The position numbers and the translations under genes are program-made. A stretch of DNA of 64,000 nucleotides, from positions 1 to 64,000 of the forward strand of contig NZ_CAHJXR010000001.1 in the NCBI RefSeq assembly GCF_903645355.1, read 5' to 3'. Below are positions 32,183 to 42,139 of the stretch, piece after piece. The stretch's first letter is position 1. Each line of letters opens with the position of its first letter. The notes beneath the pieces are model-generated. The model saw only the letters and a program-made list of their open reading frames with translations, was not told the DNA's origin and did not search any database. This DNA is from Schaalia sp. Marseille-Q2122 (GTDB lineage: Bacteria > Actinomycetota > Actinomycetes > Actinomycetales > Actinomycetaceae).

Positions 32183-34050
32183 CACACTCCTCCACCTCAC
32201 TCACACAGGTTTCCCAGGACACGGCCGCCAAGGAAAAGGCTGCCCAGCCACAAGCCGCCCAGGCCCGTATTCCCCACACCCGCTGGGAACTGAGCCTGCG
32301 CCTCCTACAGGTCGCCCGCTCCGTCATCGCGCCCCTAGGCCTGTCGATGATCTTCCGACTCCTGGCCCTCCTCGCCGGCGCCGCACTCTTCGGAATCGGC
32401 GGATGGGCGCTGGCCTCGCGCATGGCTGAAGGTGCAGAGGTTTCCCTGTGGACGATCGCCGCGGCACTCATCGGCCTGTCCCTGGCCAAGGGCGTGCTGC
32501 GCTACCTTGAGCAATACAGCGGACACTACGTTGCCTTCCGCTCCCTTGCACTGCTGCGCAACTACTTCTACGACGCCCTTGAACCCCAAGCCCCCGCACA
32601 AACCGAGGGCCTGGACTCAGGTGACCTCATGTCGCGCGTCACCAAGGACGTGGACCGCATCGAAGTATTCTTCGCCCACACACTGGCACCCATCGTCACC
32701 GCCGTCATCGCCCCCATCATCATGCTCAGCTACCTGGGGGTGGCAGTGTCCTGGCAGGTCGCCCTGACCCTCCTGCCTTTCCTGCTGGTTGTCGGTGTAG
32801 TCGTGCCCCTGCTGGGCTCGAAAGCAACCGACGCTGCGGCAGCGGAATTGCGCCGCGCTCGCGGCACCCTGGCCCACCATGTCACCGACTCGGTGCAGGG
32901 CGTGCGTGAAGTGCTGGCTTTTGGCTATCAAGAGGCTCGCCTGGCTGAAATGGGGCGCATCGAAGAGCGCATCACCCGCGGCCTGAAAACCACCATGGGG
33001 TATGTGGCCGTGCGCCGCGGCCTCAACCAGGGCCTGCTCGCAGGCACGCTGGTTGCCGTATTCGCCATGGGCGCCCACCAGGTCGCCGCAGGTGTTCTCA
33101 CCCCCGGCCAGGTCGGTCTGGCTTTGGGCGTGGCCCTGGGCGCCTTCGCCCCCGTCCTCGCCGTGGAAGACTTCGTGGCAGACCTCGATCAGGCCTACGC
33201 CTCGGCCCGCCGCGTCTTCTCCATCACCGAGCGCACCCCGCTGGTGGCCGACCCCGCTCAGCCTCGTGACACGGAGGTTGACGCTTCGGCAGATCTGATT
33301 GTCGAGGGCGTCTCCTTCACCTACCCCGCTGTCGACGCGGGCGCCGTCAACGCCGACCCGGTGGCCGAGGCCGAACGCCCGCAGGTCCTCCACGACGTCA
33401 ACGTGCGCCTCGCTGCGGGGAAGATGACCGCAATCGTTGGCGCCTCTGGTTCAGGCAAGTCCACCCTGGCCGCCCTCTTGGATCGCATGTGGGATCCCAC
33501 CGCTGGTAGCGTCCGCATCGGCGAGGTCGACCTGCGTGAACTCAGCCTGGAGCACCTGCGCAACCTCGTGTCCTACGCGCCCCAGCGCCCGCACGTTTTC
33601 AACGACTCCATCCGCGCGAACCTCCTGCTTGCCCGCCCTGACGCCACCGACGCTGACCTTGATCGCGTCTGCGCGCAGGTGGGGTTGAGCGAGTGGATCG
33701 CCAGCGAACCCGATGGCATGAACACCGTCGTGGGTGAAATGGGCGAACGCCTCTCAGGCGGCCAGCGTCAGCGCCTGGCCGTGGCCCGGGCGCTCCTGCG
33801 GGAAACCCCCATCACCATCCTTGACGAGGCGACCTCGCAGATCGACGCTGCCACAGAAAAGACCGTGCTTGAGGGTATTGCTCAGGCCACCGACGGGCGC
33901 ACCCTGGTCGTGATCGCCCACCGTATCTCCACCATCGAAAACGCCGACCACATTATCGTCATGGATGGCGGTCGGGTTGTGGAAGAAGGCACCTACGCCG
34001 AGCTCATGGCTTCAGGTGGCGCCTTGGCTGCCCTGGCTCAACGCGAGTAA
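32179..34050 (+). CDS. CydC-like ABC transporter, membrane plus ATPase half 2
   Basis: The 623-residue partner has a 40-residue charged N-terminus, six membrane helices and an ATPase with Walker A GASGSGKST, signature LSGGQRQRLA and Walker B ITILDEATSQID. RYLEQYSGHYVAFRSLALLR and GDLMSRVTKDVDRIEVFFAH are typical of CydC. It is translationally coupled to the first half, so the two very probably form a heterodimer in the membrane. Confidence 0.84.
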   Translation: MTHSSTSLTQVSQDTAAKEKAAQPQAAQARIPHTRWELSLRLLQVARSVIAPLGLSMIFRLLALLAGAALFGIGGWALASRMAEGAEVSLWTIAAALIGLSLAKGVLRYLEQYSGHYVAFRSLALLRNYFYDALEPQAPAQTEGLDSGDLMSRVTKDVDRIEVFFAHTLAPIVTAVIAPIIMLSYLGVAVSWQVALTLLPFLLVVGVVVPLLGSKATDAAAAELRRARGTLAHHVTDSVQGVREVLAFGYQEARLAEMGRIEERITRGLKTTMGYVAVRRGLNQGLLAGTLVAVFAMGAHQVAAGVLTPGQVGLALGVALGAFAPVLAVEDFVADLDQAYASARRVFSITERTPLVADPAQPRDTEVDASADLIVEGVSFTYPAVDAGAVNADPVAEAERPQVLHDVNVRLAAGKMTAIVGASGSGKSTLAALLDRMWDPTAGSVRIGEVDLRELSLEHLRNLVSYAPQRPHVFNDSIRANLLLARPDATDADLDRVCAQVGLSEWIASEPDGMNTVVGEMGERLSGGQRQRLAVARALLRETPITILDEATSQIDAATEKTVLEGIAQATDGRTLVVIAHRISTIENADHIIVMDGGRVVEEGTYAELMASGGALAALAQRE

Positions 34051-34084
34051 AGGGACGAATACGGCGTGGGTTAGGATGCCTCCT

Positions 34085-34777
34085 ATGACACTCAGCGCAG
34101 ACCTCCTCATCATCCAGCACTCAGAGGGCTGCCCGCCCGGGCACATCCTCAGCTACGCCCCCAACGCCACCACCGTGCGCATGTGGGAAACCCCCACCGC
34201 ACTGCAGGCGATGGCAGCGGGGCAGGCGGCTCTGCCCTCGGCAATCGTCGTCTTGGGTGGTACAGAGAATGCCTACGCCGACAGTGCCTGGCCGTGGCTC
34301 GCGGACGTTCGCGCAGTTCTTCGCCGTTGTCACGAGGAATCCGTTCCCACCCTGGCCGTGTGCCTGGGGATGCAGTTGGCGGTGGTCGCAGGAGGCGGCA
34401 GCGTTGCTGTTGGCGCAGCTGAGGGGCCCGAGACTGGCATGACCCGGATTCTGTGGGAGGAGACAGCGGCAGATCCGTTGGTGCGGGTGCTGGCAGCGGA
34501 TGAGTGGGTCTACGCTGACCATTCGGATGCGGTAAGCGAGTTACCAGCAGGCGCGTCTGTTCTGGCGCGCTCAGACAAGTACGTGCACGTTATGAGGTGG
34601 GGCAGCGTTGTGGGCGTGCAATACCACCCGGAACTGACTGCCGATATTTTACGAACCTGGCTGGAGAACAACCCTCCCTCCAATGCCGATCAACTCTTAG
34701 CCGACTACCAGGATGCCGCCGACGACCTGGCACAACACTGCCAGCGCTTGTGCGAGGCCGTATTGGGGGCGCGCTGA
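34085..34777 (+). CDS. Class I glutamine amidotransferase
   Basis: The 230-residue protein has the class I amidotransferase core: nucleophile cysteine in LAVCLGMQLAVV and histidine-glutamate in VGVQYHPEL. It resembles the GMP-synthase-like stand-alone amidotransferases. TAGGAT ends 7 bases before the ATG, so it is probably leaderless and not part of the ABC operon, which ends 34 bases upstream. Substrate unknown. Confidence 0.82.
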   Translation: MTLSADLLIIQHSEGCPPGHILSYAPNATTVRMWETPTALQAMAAGQAALPSAIVVLGGTENAYADSAWPWLADVRAVLRRCHEESVPTLAVCLGMQLAVVAGGGSVAVGAAEGPETGMTRILWEETAADPLVRVLAADEWVYADHSDAVSELPAGASVLARSDKYVHVMRWGSVVGVQYHPELTADILRTWLENNPPSNADQLLADYQDAADDLAQHCQRLCEAVLGAR

Positions 34778-34843
34778 GCTCAATCAGCGATACCAGCGGA
34801 TCGCTCCCTGGGAAGCCGTGCTCTAAAAGCCTTGACAATGCTG

Positions 34844-34879
34844 TGGGGGGTGACTGCAGAACACTGCAGTCACCCCCCA
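34844..34879. terminator. Bidirectional terminator between amidotransferase and rfbC
   Basis: A perfect 16-bp stem (TGGGGGGTGACTGCAG and its complement) has a 4-base loop, with AAGCCTT/AAGGCTT able to pair outside it. It lies between convergent genes. Confidence 0.85.
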
Positions 34880-34988
34880 AGGCTTGACCTCTTCGCTCAC
34901 CCGTCAGGCCATCGTTCGGCGATCGAGGCGTCCCCGGCAGACGGATGCGTCGTTTGAAACCCGTTTCGCGTAACAGACGACAATCTGA

Positions 34989-35603
34989 TCAGGCAAGGGA
35001 GGCGTAGAAAGCCAGGGCTTCCTCGTAGGTGGGCAGGAGGCCCTGCTCACGAGCTTCTTCCAAACCGGGAGCAAGAGTGTCCTTTTCGGAGAACTGCTGC
35101 TCCAGGGGCTCGCCATTACGTCCCACGGTCGGCCACTCAACACCGATGGTTGAACACAGCGGGTTGACGCCAAACTCGCGGCCCGGATTGTAACCGGCAG
35201 AGCACAGGTAGGTAACGGTGGAGCCGTCCTCAAGGGAACAGAAGGCGTGTCCCAGACCTTCGGACAGGAAGATCGCGCGGCGATCAACGTCGTCGAGAAG
35301 GACGGTGTCCCACTGCCCGTAGGTGGGCGAGCCAACGCGGATATCAACAACGACATCAAGGACGGCACCCTTGGGGCACATCACGTACTTAGCTTGGGAA
35401 GGAGGAATCTGAGCAAAATGAATGCCTCGGATCACGCCCGCAGCGGAGACTGAACAGTTCACCTGCTGGAGATCCAAGGATCGTCCCAGGTGCTCTTCAA
35501 ACTCATTCGCCTTGAACATTTCCATAAATAGGCCGCGTGAATCGCCTAGCTGGCGAGGGGTAATCTCCCACGCGCCCTTGATTGATAGCTCACGCCATTC
35601 CAT
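34989..35603 (-). CDS. rfbC: dTDP-4-dehydrorhamnose 3,5-epimerase
   Basis: The 204-residue cupin enzyme epimerises dTDP-4-keto-6-deoxyglucose in dTDP-rhamnose synthesis. Motifs are DSRGLFMEMFKANEFEEH, QVNCSVSAAGVIRGIHFAQ with the catalytic His, PKGAVLDVVVDIRVGSPTYG, and FLSEGLGHAFCSLEDGS. It is divergent from rfbD, sharing a 105-base intergenic region; rfbA and rfbB are not nearby. Confidence 0.94.
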   Translation of the reverse strand: MEWRELSIKGAWEITPRQLGDSRGLFMEMFKANEFEEHLGRSLDLQQVNCSVSAAGVIRGIHFAQIPPSQAKYVMCPKGAVLDVVVDIRVGSPTYGQWDTVLLDDVDRRAIFLSEGLGHAFCSLEDGSTVTYLCSAGYNPGREFGVNPLCSTIGVEWPTVGRNGEPLEQQFSEKDTLAPGLEEAREQGLLPTYEEALAFYASLA

Positions 35604-35708
35604 GGTGGTCTCTCCCTTGTGATGTCAGTTGGAGGAGTGTGCCCTTGCCCTAGAATCTCAGAGCAAGGCCCTTCCATCATCTCCATTGTGCCAAGATATG
35701 ATTGTTCC

Positions 35709-36581
35709 ATGAAGTGGACTGTAACCGGCGCAGCCGGAATGCTTGGACAAGATCTCGTTGCGGCGCTGAAGGCTCGCGGAGATGACGTGGTGGCGCTTGA
35801 TGTCGCCGAACTCGATATTCTCGACAGCTCAGCTGTGATGGAGGCTCTTGGAACACCAGGTGCTTCAGACGTGGTGGTCAATTGCGCAGCGTGGACCCAA
35901 GTCGACTCCGCTGAAGAAAAAGAAGATGCAGCCTTTCGACTCAATGCGGTTGGCCCCCAAAACCTTGCCGCAGCATGCCGAGCATCAGGTGCGCGCCTGG
36001 TGCAGATCTCCACAGACTACGTTTTTCCGGGGAATGGCACAAAGCCCTACGGGGAGGACGATCTCCTTGACCCCCTGGGCGCATACGGGCGTACTAAAGC
36101 AGCGGGTGAATGGGCCGTTCGCGCATCTGGCGCGGACTACCTTATCGTCCGTACAGCATGGCTGTACGGAGAGCATGGTACCCCCTTCCCCAAGGTCATG
36201 GCCAAGTTGCTCACCGAGCGTGGTCATGTCGACGTTGTCACCGATCAGGTCGGCCAGCCCACCTGGACCAAGGACTTAGTCGCCCTCATTATTGCCCTCA
36301 TTGACGCTCAAGCACCCTCGGGAACCTACCACGGCACTTCTTCGGGCCAGGGCTCGTGGTACGAATTCACCCAAGAGATTGCAGCGTCAATGGGCGTCGC
36401 AAAGGAGGCTGTCGGCGAAACCACGTCGGAAGCCTTCGTGCGCCCGGCACCGCGTCCGGCCTACTCGGTGCTGGCACATGATGCGCTGCGCAAGATTGGT
36501 GTCGAACCCATTGGGGATTGGCGCCAACGCTGGCAGGCAGCCGCCCCGGCGATCCTTGCAGATTTCGTGGCTAAGGACTGA
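35709..36581 (+). CDS. rfbD: dTDP-4-dehydrorhamnose reductase
   Basis: The 290-residue short-chain reductase makes dTDP-L-rhamnose. GAAGMLGQDL binds NAD(P)H; ISTDYVFPG and PLGAYGRTKAAGE carry the T-Y-K catalytic residues. TATGAT ends 6 bases before the ATG and there is no Shine-Dalgarno, suggesting a leaderless mRNA. It is transcribed away from rfbC. Confidence 0.94.
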   Translation: MKWTVTGAAGMLGQDLVAALKARGDDVVALDVAELDILDSSAVMEALGTPGASDVVVNCAAWTQVDSAEEKEDAAFRLNAVGPQNLAAACRASGARLVQISTDYVFPGNGTKPYGEDDLLDPLGAYGRTKAAGEWAVRASGADYLIVRTAWLYGEHGTPFPKVMAKLLTERGHVDVVTDQVGQPTWTKDLVALIIALIDAQAPSGTYHGTSSGQGSWYEFTQEIAASMGVAKEAVGETTSEAFVRPAPRPAYSVLAHDALRKIGVEPIGDWRQRWQAAAPAILADFVAKD

Positions 36582-36606
36582 GAGCAGCCCCGAGAGAGAA
36601 CTCAGC

Positions 36607-36647
36607 CAGTTCACCTTCGCCTCTTTGGGGCGGGGGTGAACTGTTTC
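36607..36647 (+). terminator. Terminator after rfbD
   Basis: CAGTTCACC (36607-36615) pairs with GGTGAACTG (36635-36643), with inner TCGCC/GGGCG pairs, followed by TTTCCC. Confidence 0.75.
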
Positions 36648-36778
36648 CCGCGCCCCCTCTCCCCTGAAGAAAGAAAACAGAAACGGGCGGTGATTCCACG
36701 ACACGACACGGCGGCGCGTTTTCTGACGCGACGTCTTACCCTTAATGCAGCACTAATCGGATAGACACGGAAGACACC

Positions 36779-38650
36779 ATGAGCCGCCAACTTCGATCCG
36801 CAACCTCCACCCAGGGCCGCAATATGGCCGGTGCCCGCGCACTGTGGCGCGCCACCGGCATGGGCGATGACGACTTCGGCAAACCCATTATTGCCGTCGT
36901 CAACTCCTTCACCGAGTTCGTCCCCGGACACGTCCACCTGCGTGACGTCGGAAAACTCGTAGCGGATGCGATCGTGGCAGCAGGCGGCGTCGCCAAGGAA
37001 ATGAACACCATCGCCGTTGACGACGGCATCGCCATGGGCCACGGCGGCATGCTCTACTCCCTGCCTTCGCGTGAAATCATCGCCGACTCGGTCGAATACA
37101 TGGTCAACGCCCACTGCGCTGACGCCATGGTGTGCATCTCCAACTGCGACAAGATCACCCCCGGCATGCTCAACGCCGCCCTGCGCCTGAACATCCCCGC
37201 CGTCTTTGTCTCTGGCGGCCCCATGGAGGCGGGCAAGAATATTCCCGCCGATGCGATCATCGGCGACTCCACAGCAGGCCACGGCAACCTCGTCACCGTC
37301 ATGAACGCCACCGCTAACGACGACCTCACCGACGACCAGATCCTCGCCCTCGAACGCGCAGCCTGCCCCACCTGCGGCTCCTGCTCAGGCATGTTCACCG
37401 CGAACTCCATGAACTGCCTCACCGAAGCCCTGGGCCTGTCCCTGCCCGGCAACGGCTCAACGCTGGCCACCCACTCGGCCCGCCGCAACCTCTTCATCGA
37501 GGCCGGCCGACGCGTCGTGGACCTGTGCCGCCGCTACTACGGCAACGAGGACGACGCCGTCCTCCCGCGCTCTATCGCCACCCGAGACGCCTTCCGCAAC
37601 GCCATGACCTTGGACATGGCGATGGGCGGCTCGTCCAACACCGTCTTGCACCTGCTGGCCGCCGCCCGCGAGGCTCAGGTGGACTTCGACCTGCATGACA
37701 TTGCTGAGCTGGGTCAGACCGTGCCCTGCCTGTCTAAGGTGGCCCCTAACCACAACGACTACCACATGGAGGATGTCCACCGCGCCGGTGGTATTCCCGC
37801 GATCCTGGGTGAACTGGACCGTGCGGGATTCCTCACCCATAACGTCCACTCCATCCACTCACCCTCGCTCTCGCAGTGGCTAGCCCAGTGGGATGTGCGC
37901 GGCGGCTCAGCAACCGAGGAGGCCTTCGAACTCTTCCACGCGGCCCCCGGCAATGTCCGCACCACCGAGGCTTTCTCCACCTCGAACCGCTGGGCGAGCC
38001 TCGACCTCGACGCCGAAGGCGGCTGCATCCGCGACGTTGAGCACGCCTACACGGCAAACGGTGGCCTGACCGTCCTCTTTGGCAACCTCGCCCCTGAAGG
38101 CGCGATCATCAAGGCTGCCGGTATTGACCCCAGCCTCTTCCACTTCGAGGGCCGCGCCCGCGTCATGGAATCCCAGGACGAAGCCATCGAACGCATCCTC
38201 GATAAGACCGTTGAGGCTGGCGACGTGGTGGTCATCCGCTACGAAGGTCCTTCGGGCGGGCCGGGCATGCAAGAAATGCTCTACCCGACCTCCTTCATTA
38301 AGGGCCGTGGCCTGGGCAAGGCCTGCGCGCTCATTACCGACGGCCGCTTCTCGGGCGGCACCTCGGGTATTTCTGTGGGCCATATTTCCCCTGAAGCCGC
38401 AGCTGGCGGCCTCATTGGCCTCATCGAGGACGGGGACCGCATCATCATTGACGTCAATGAGGGGCTGCTTCAGCTTGACGTCCCTGAGGAAGAGATTGAG
38501 CGCCGCCGCGCTGAGCAGGAAGCTCGCGAGCACCCCTGGACGCCGCGCACCCGCCAGCGTGAAGTGTCTGACGCGCTCAAGCTCTACGCGGCCACGGCGA
38601 CCTCGGCCTCGCAGGGCGCATTCCGTGACGTATCGCGTATCCTGCGATAG
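36779..38650 (+). CDS. ilvD: Dihydroxy-acid dehydratase
   Basis: The 623-residue iron-sulfur enzyme dehydrates dihydroxy acids to 2-oxo acids in branched-chain synthesis. Cluster and metal residues appear in [12 protein letters not shown] and [33 protein letters not shown] is near the C-terminus. It is alone, and together with ilvBNC and ilvE completes the common pathway. Confidence 0.96.
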   Translation: MSRQLRSATSTQGRNMAGARALWRATGMGDDDFGKPIIAVVNSFTEFVPGHVHLRDVGKLVADAIVAAGGVAKEMNTIAVDDGIAMGHGGMLYSLPSREIIADSVEYMVNAHCADAMVCISNCDKITPGMLNAALRLNIPAVFVSGGPMEAGKNIPADAIIGDSTAGHGNLVTVMNATANDDLTDDQILALERAACPTCGSCSGMFTANSMNCLTEALGLSLPGNGSTLATHSARRNLFIEAGRRVVDLCRRYYGNEDDAVLPRSIATRDAFRNAMTLDMAMGGSSNTVLHLLAAAREAQVDFDLHDIAELGQTVPCLSKVAPNHNDYHMEDVHRAGGIPAILGELDRAGFLTHNVHSIHSPSLSQWLAQWDVRGGSATEEAFELFHAAPGNVRTTEAFSTSNRWASLDLDAEGGCIRDVEHAYTANGGLTVLFGNLAPEGAIIKAAGIDPSLFHFEGRARVMESQDEAIERILDKTVEAGDVVVIRYEGPSGGPGMQEMLYPTSFIKGRGLGKACALITDGRFSGGTSGISVGHISPEAAAGGLIGLIEDGDRIIIDVNEGLLQLDVPEEEIERRRAEQEAREHPWTPRTRQREVSDALKLYAATATSASQGAFRDVSRILR

Positions 38651-38775
38651 CTGCAGCGGCGAGGCTGGCCTCGTCCGCAACCGACTGAGCTACGTTGCCC
38701 ACGAGGCCACCCCCGCAGCACAATGAGGGGAGGCCGCGCACCCTGTGCGTGGAAATGTCTGAGGGAAGGACACTC

Positions 38776-39849
38776 ATGCTGCCGTTGCGCGGCCACTACA
38801 CCATGCCTGGGGGTGCCAGCATTCATGTGCGCGGCACCATCGCAGGCGAACCCGCCTCCGATGGGGTCTTCACCCACTGCGCCTTCGAATCTGACGCCCC
38901 CTACCAGCCAGACAACCTGCTCGCACGCCTCGCAGCATCCCTCGAAGGCGTCGCGGCGGACACCTCGGCCATGGACCTCTCCGCCCTCCTGTCCTCCCTG
39001 CTGCTCCCGGGCGACGACCTCGCCGGACTGACCACCGACGCCATCGCCATCGCCCTGCGTCGCATGGTCGGAAAGGCTCTGGACTGGACGGACCTGGAAT
39101 TCGACATTATCTATGGGCCTGTCCTTGACCCGGCGGTGAACGTCGCCCTTGACGAAACCCTGGTTGAAGAGGTCGCCGCCGGGCGGCGCAAGCCCTTCTT
39201 GCGCATGTGGGAGTGGAACGCGCCCCAGGTCGTTATCGGCTCCTACCAGTCCTACGCCAACGAACTCCACCACGAGGGCGTCCTCAAGCACGGGATTACC
39301 GTCACCCGCCGCGTCTCCGGGGGAGGCACCATGTTTATGGAGCCTGAAAACTGCGTGACCTTCTCCCTGGTGGTGCCAACCGCCCTGGTGGAGGGCATGA
39401 GCTTCGAGCAGGCCTACCCCTACCTGGACCGCTGGGTGATGGAAGCCCTGGAAACCATGGGCGTCAAAGCCCGCTACGTGCCGCTCAATGACATTGCCTC
39501 CGATAAGGGCAAGATCGCGGGCGCTGCTCAAAAGCGCTGGGCCAACGGCATGATGCTCCACCACGTCACCATGGCCTACGACATTGACACCCCCAAGATG
39601 CTTGAGGTTTTACGCACCGGCCTGGAGCGCGTGAGCGAACGCGGGACGGCCTCGGCCGTGAAATGGGTGGATCCTCTGTGTTCACAGATTAGCCTGTCTC
39701 GCGCCGAAGTGATGCAGGTGCTCTACGACTACTTCCGCGCCAAGTATGGGGCAACGCCCTCGGCGCTGACCCCGCATGAGATTGAGGCGGCCAAGCAGCG
39801 CTGCGTGGAGAAATTCTCCACCGAGGAATGGACCTTTAAGCTGCCCTGA
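38776..39849 (+). CDS. Lipoate-protein ligase-like protein with extra N-terminal domain
   Basis: The 357-residue protein has a C-terminal LplA/LipB fold: LRMWEWNAPQVVIGSYQSY, VTRRVSGGGTMFMEPENCV and GKIAGAAQKRWANGMMLHH, the last giving the catalytic lysine. About 110 residues before it resemble a small accessory domain. It should attach lipoate or octanoate to 2-oxo acid dehydrogenase subunits. The ATG at 38776 has GAGGGAAGG upstream; ATG 38755 is a weaker alternative. Confidence 0.82.
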   Translation: MLPLRGHYTMPGGASIHVRGTIAGEPASDGVFTHCAFESDAPYQPDNLLARLAASLEGVAADTSAMDLSALLSSLLLPGDDLAGLTTDAIAIALRRMVGKALDWTDLEFDIIYGPVLDPAVNVALDETLVEEVAAGRRKPFLRMWEWNAPQVVIGSYQSYANELHHEGVLKHGITVTRRVSGGGTMFMEPENCVTFSLVVPTALVEGMSFEQAYPYLDRWVMEALETMGVKARYVPLNDIASDKGKIAGAAQKRWANGMMLHHVTMAYDIDTPKMLEVLRTGLERVSERGTASAVKWVDPLCSQISLSRAEVMQVLYDYFRAKYGATPSALTPHEIEAAKQRCVEKFSTEEWTFKLP

Positions 39850-39963
39850 GTAGAACTTGAGATTGCCTCGCAGTTCAACGAGGCTGACACGACTCTGCAG
39901 TGTGGTCGGTAAAGAAGACCTATCAATATCTGCGGTGCGAATTGATGCACACTTTGCCTATTG

Positions 39964-39989
39964 CGTTGATGTGAAGGTGTCGTTGATGT
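39964..39989. repeat. Direct repeat CGTTGATGT upstream of the NYN gene
   Basis: CGTTGATGT occurs at 39964-39972 and 39981-39989, 17 bp apart, about 75-95 bases before the start codon. It may be an operator or overlap the promoter. Confidence 0.4.
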
Positions 39990-40006
39990 AGAGTATCCCT
40001 GTAACT

Positions 40007-40042
40007 CCCCAGCGTTCTCCGGAACTGCTGGGGTTCTATTTT
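40007..40042 (+). promoter_or_regulatory. Terminator-like hairpin directly before the NYN gene
   Basis: CCCCAGC (40007-40013) pairs with GCTGGGG (40027-40033) and the inner GTTC pairs with GAAC, followed by TTCTATTTT. It ends 18 bases before the ATG, so there is no room for another promoter. It either attenuates the NYN gene or is a processing site. Confidence 0.65.
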
Positions 40043-40059
40043 CTCGCAAGGTGGTGGCA

Positions 40060-40692
40060 ATGGTGCTCCGCATGGCTGTGGTAATGGATTACCAGAATGT
40101 GCATCTGTCGGCAGCAGGAATTTTTCTTCCCGGAAGGCCGCAACATGAAGCACTTATTGATCCCTACGCTTTCGCTCAACAGGTTGCTGCAGCTCGAAAT
40201 GCATCGAATCGACCAGAATTTCACGTGGCAGTCAGCGACGTCTATGTATTCCGAGGCCAGCCATCGTCACAGCATGATCCCAGTGGCTACAGCCGTTCGC
40301 AGGCACAGAAGTCTAGTTGGGAGTACGGGCATGGTGGGCACGTACAGGTAACGATGCGTCCTCTGAAGTATCGGAGCATTAGGAGCATAGATGGCGCTGT
40401 ACAGGTATCGGCACAAGAAAAGGGTATCGACGTGCTTTGTGCGCTGTACCTTGTGCGTTTAGCACGAAGCGGTCAATATGATGTTGTAGTTCTTGCTTCT
40501 CGTGATACGGATCTAGCTCCGGCGTTGGATGAAGCAGCACAGTTGTCCGGTTGCAAAGTTGAAGCCGTGAAATGGTATGACCCGAGTAATCGGAGTACGT
40601 GGGGCCGCATCCGAACTGCTTCGTCGATTTGGACGACTAACATGGAACGTGAGCATTTTCTGGCAAGCCTTGATACTCGGGATTACTCTTAG
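40060..40692 (+). CDS. NYN (PIN-like nuclease) domain protein
   Basis: The 210-residue protein has the NYN fold: VVMDYQNVHL with the first acidic metal ligand, EKGIDVLCALYLVRLARSG, and VVLASRDTDLAPALDEA with further aspartates, then KVEAVKWYD. NYN proteins are metal-dependent RNases or RNA-binding PIN relatives. AAGGTGGTGGCA precedes the ATG at 40060. Its base composition and codon use look less GC-rich than the neighbours, suggesting transfer. Confidence 0.8.
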   Translation: MVLRMAVVMDYQNVHLSAAGIFLPGRPQHEALIDPYAFAQQVAAARNASNRPEFHVAVSDVYVFRGQPSSQHDPSGYSRSQAQKSSWEYGHGGHVQVTMRPLKYRSIRSIDGAVQVSAQEKGIDVLCALYLVRLARSGQYDVVVLASRDTDLAPALDEAAQLSGCKVEAVKWYDPSNRSTWGRIRTASSIWTTNMEREHFLASLDTRDYS

Positions 40693-40786
40693 GTGAGCCG
40701 CTCATATCGACATGCTCGTCTTCCTCTGTCGCGAGTACTGGCATCGTGAGACGAACGCATTAGCGAAGGAGCAATGCGGGCAGGAT

Positions 40787-41494
40787 CTAGTTGCGCGGAC
40801 CGAACACGTCCGTGCCTACGCGCACCAGGGTGGCGCCCTCGGCAATCGCCCACTCGAGGTCGCGGCTCATCCCCATGGATAGTTCCAGTGTCTCTTCAGC
40901 GAGGTCGAGGCGTCCGGCGAGGAGCGCGCGCAGGGCGTGCAGTTGGGCGTAGGAGGCGCGCACATCGGCCTCGACCATCGAATTGAGGCCCACCGTCATT
41001 AAACCCGCCAGCTGCAGGCGTGCGCTTGCAGCAATCGCCTCAGCGACCACGAGGGCGTCGGCGGGCGCGCACCCGTGCTTGGACGCCTCCCCGGAGGTGT
41101 TCACCTGCAGGTAGACCGGCAGTGGGCGGGTGGCGCGCTTATCGACGGCGTCCACCAGCGCGACAGAATCAATGGTTTCAATACAATCCACGACAGCCAG
41201 CGCGTGGTTGATCTTATTAGTCTGCAGGGGGCCAATCAGGTGAAGTCGCGCCCCCGCCACCTCTTTGATGGCCGAGGCCGTCTCACGCGCCTCCTGTACC
41301 CGATTGTGACCGAGCAACACGGGTAGATTCGCAGCGGCGAGGGCGCGCGCCGCAGCCTGACATTCTGCGGGCGTGCGGGTCTTTGCCGCGATCTCTAAGG
41401 TGACAGCGTCGCTGCGGCCAACGGCAGTGCAGGCATCATCAATGCGCTGGCGAATCCGGGCAATATTGTCGGCAAGAGAAGTGGTCGTGTGCAT
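40787..41494 (-). CDS. YggS/PLPBP-family pyridoxal phosphate homeostasis protein
   Basis: The 235-residue protein is a PLP-binding TIM barrel: the PLP lysine is K38 (AAKTRT), with LLGHNRVQEA, LHLIGPLQTNKIN, YLQVNTSGEASKHG, LSMGMSRDLEWAI and VRVGTDVFG. It keeps PLP balanced in the cytoplasm. The usual GENRVQE is GHNRVQE here. It starts with ATG at 41494. Confidence 0.92.
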   Translation of the reverse strand: MHTTTSLADNIARIRQRIDDACTAVGRSDAVTLEIAAKTRTPAECQAAARALAAANLPVLLGHNRVQEARETASAIKEVAGARLHLIGPLQTNKINHALAVVDCIETIDSVALVDAVDKRATRPLPVYLQVNTSGEASKHGCAPADALVVAEAIAASARLQLAGLMTVGLNSMVEADVRASYAQLHALRALLAGRLDLAEETLELSMGMSRDLEWAIAEGATLVRVGTDVFGPRN

Positions 41495-41649
41495 GCGATA
41501 GACGGTTTCCTGTTGGCAGCGGTATGACTGCAGTCTAGTGCGTGTATCACCAATCCTGGGCGGCGACCCTGGAGGGTGGGAAACACAACCAGGGTCTAAC
41601 CAGGGTGATCTGAGCGGGCAGAATCTGACGTTTCTGGGACGATAGAGGT

Positions 41650-42042
41650 ATGCGTACTCTGTTGAACATCATTTGGTTGGTTTTCGGCGGCATTTGGCTC
41701 TGGCTGGGCTACCTCCTGGCTGGCATCATTGCCTGCGCGCTCATTGTCACTATCCCTGCAGGTGTGGCTTGTTTCCGTATCGCGAACTACGTGCTGTGGC
41801 CCTTCGGCAAGCGCGTCGTTGAACAGCCCGGCGCAGGAGCGGGCTCATGCCTGATGAACACCGTGTGGTTCATCGTCGCGGGTATTCCCCTGGCGATTGG
41901 CCATGTCACCACCGCTATCCCCATGGCACTGAGCATTGTCGGTATCCCCTTGGCCATTGCCAATATCAAGATGATTCCCGTGACGGCCTTCCCCTTCGGC
42001 AAGACTGTCATCAACGATCCGCACGCCCCCATCTTCGGCTGA
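41650..42042 (+). CDS. YccF domain membrane protein
   Basis: The 130-residue protein has duplicated YccF segments (LLNIIWLVFGGIWLWLGYL and MNTVWFIVAGIPLAIGHV) and about four membrane helices. The function of YccF proteins is not known. AGAGGT precedes the ATG, and it ends in a terminator. Confidence 0.88.
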   Translation: MRTLLNIIWLVFGGIWLWLGYLLAGIIACALIVTIPAGVACFRIANYVLWPFGKRVVEQPGAGAGSCLMNTVWFIVAGIPLAIGHVTTAIPMALSIVGIPLAIANIKMIPVTAFPFGKTVINDPHAPIFG

Positions 42043-42072
42043 CAGTTTGCAGCCTGCGGGCACCATTTCTCT

Positions 42073-42118
42073 CAGCGCACCCACTCTCACTCACTTGAGA
42101 ATGGGTGCGCTGTTGTCT
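42073..42118. terminator. Terminator between yccF and the restriction gene
   Basis: CAGCGCACCCA (42073-42083) and TGGGTGCGCTG (42102-42112) pair, with inner TCTC/GAGA, then TTGTCT. It separates convergent genes. Confidence 0.8.
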
Positions 42119-42139
42119 CTGCACGACCTAGCCCGGATC

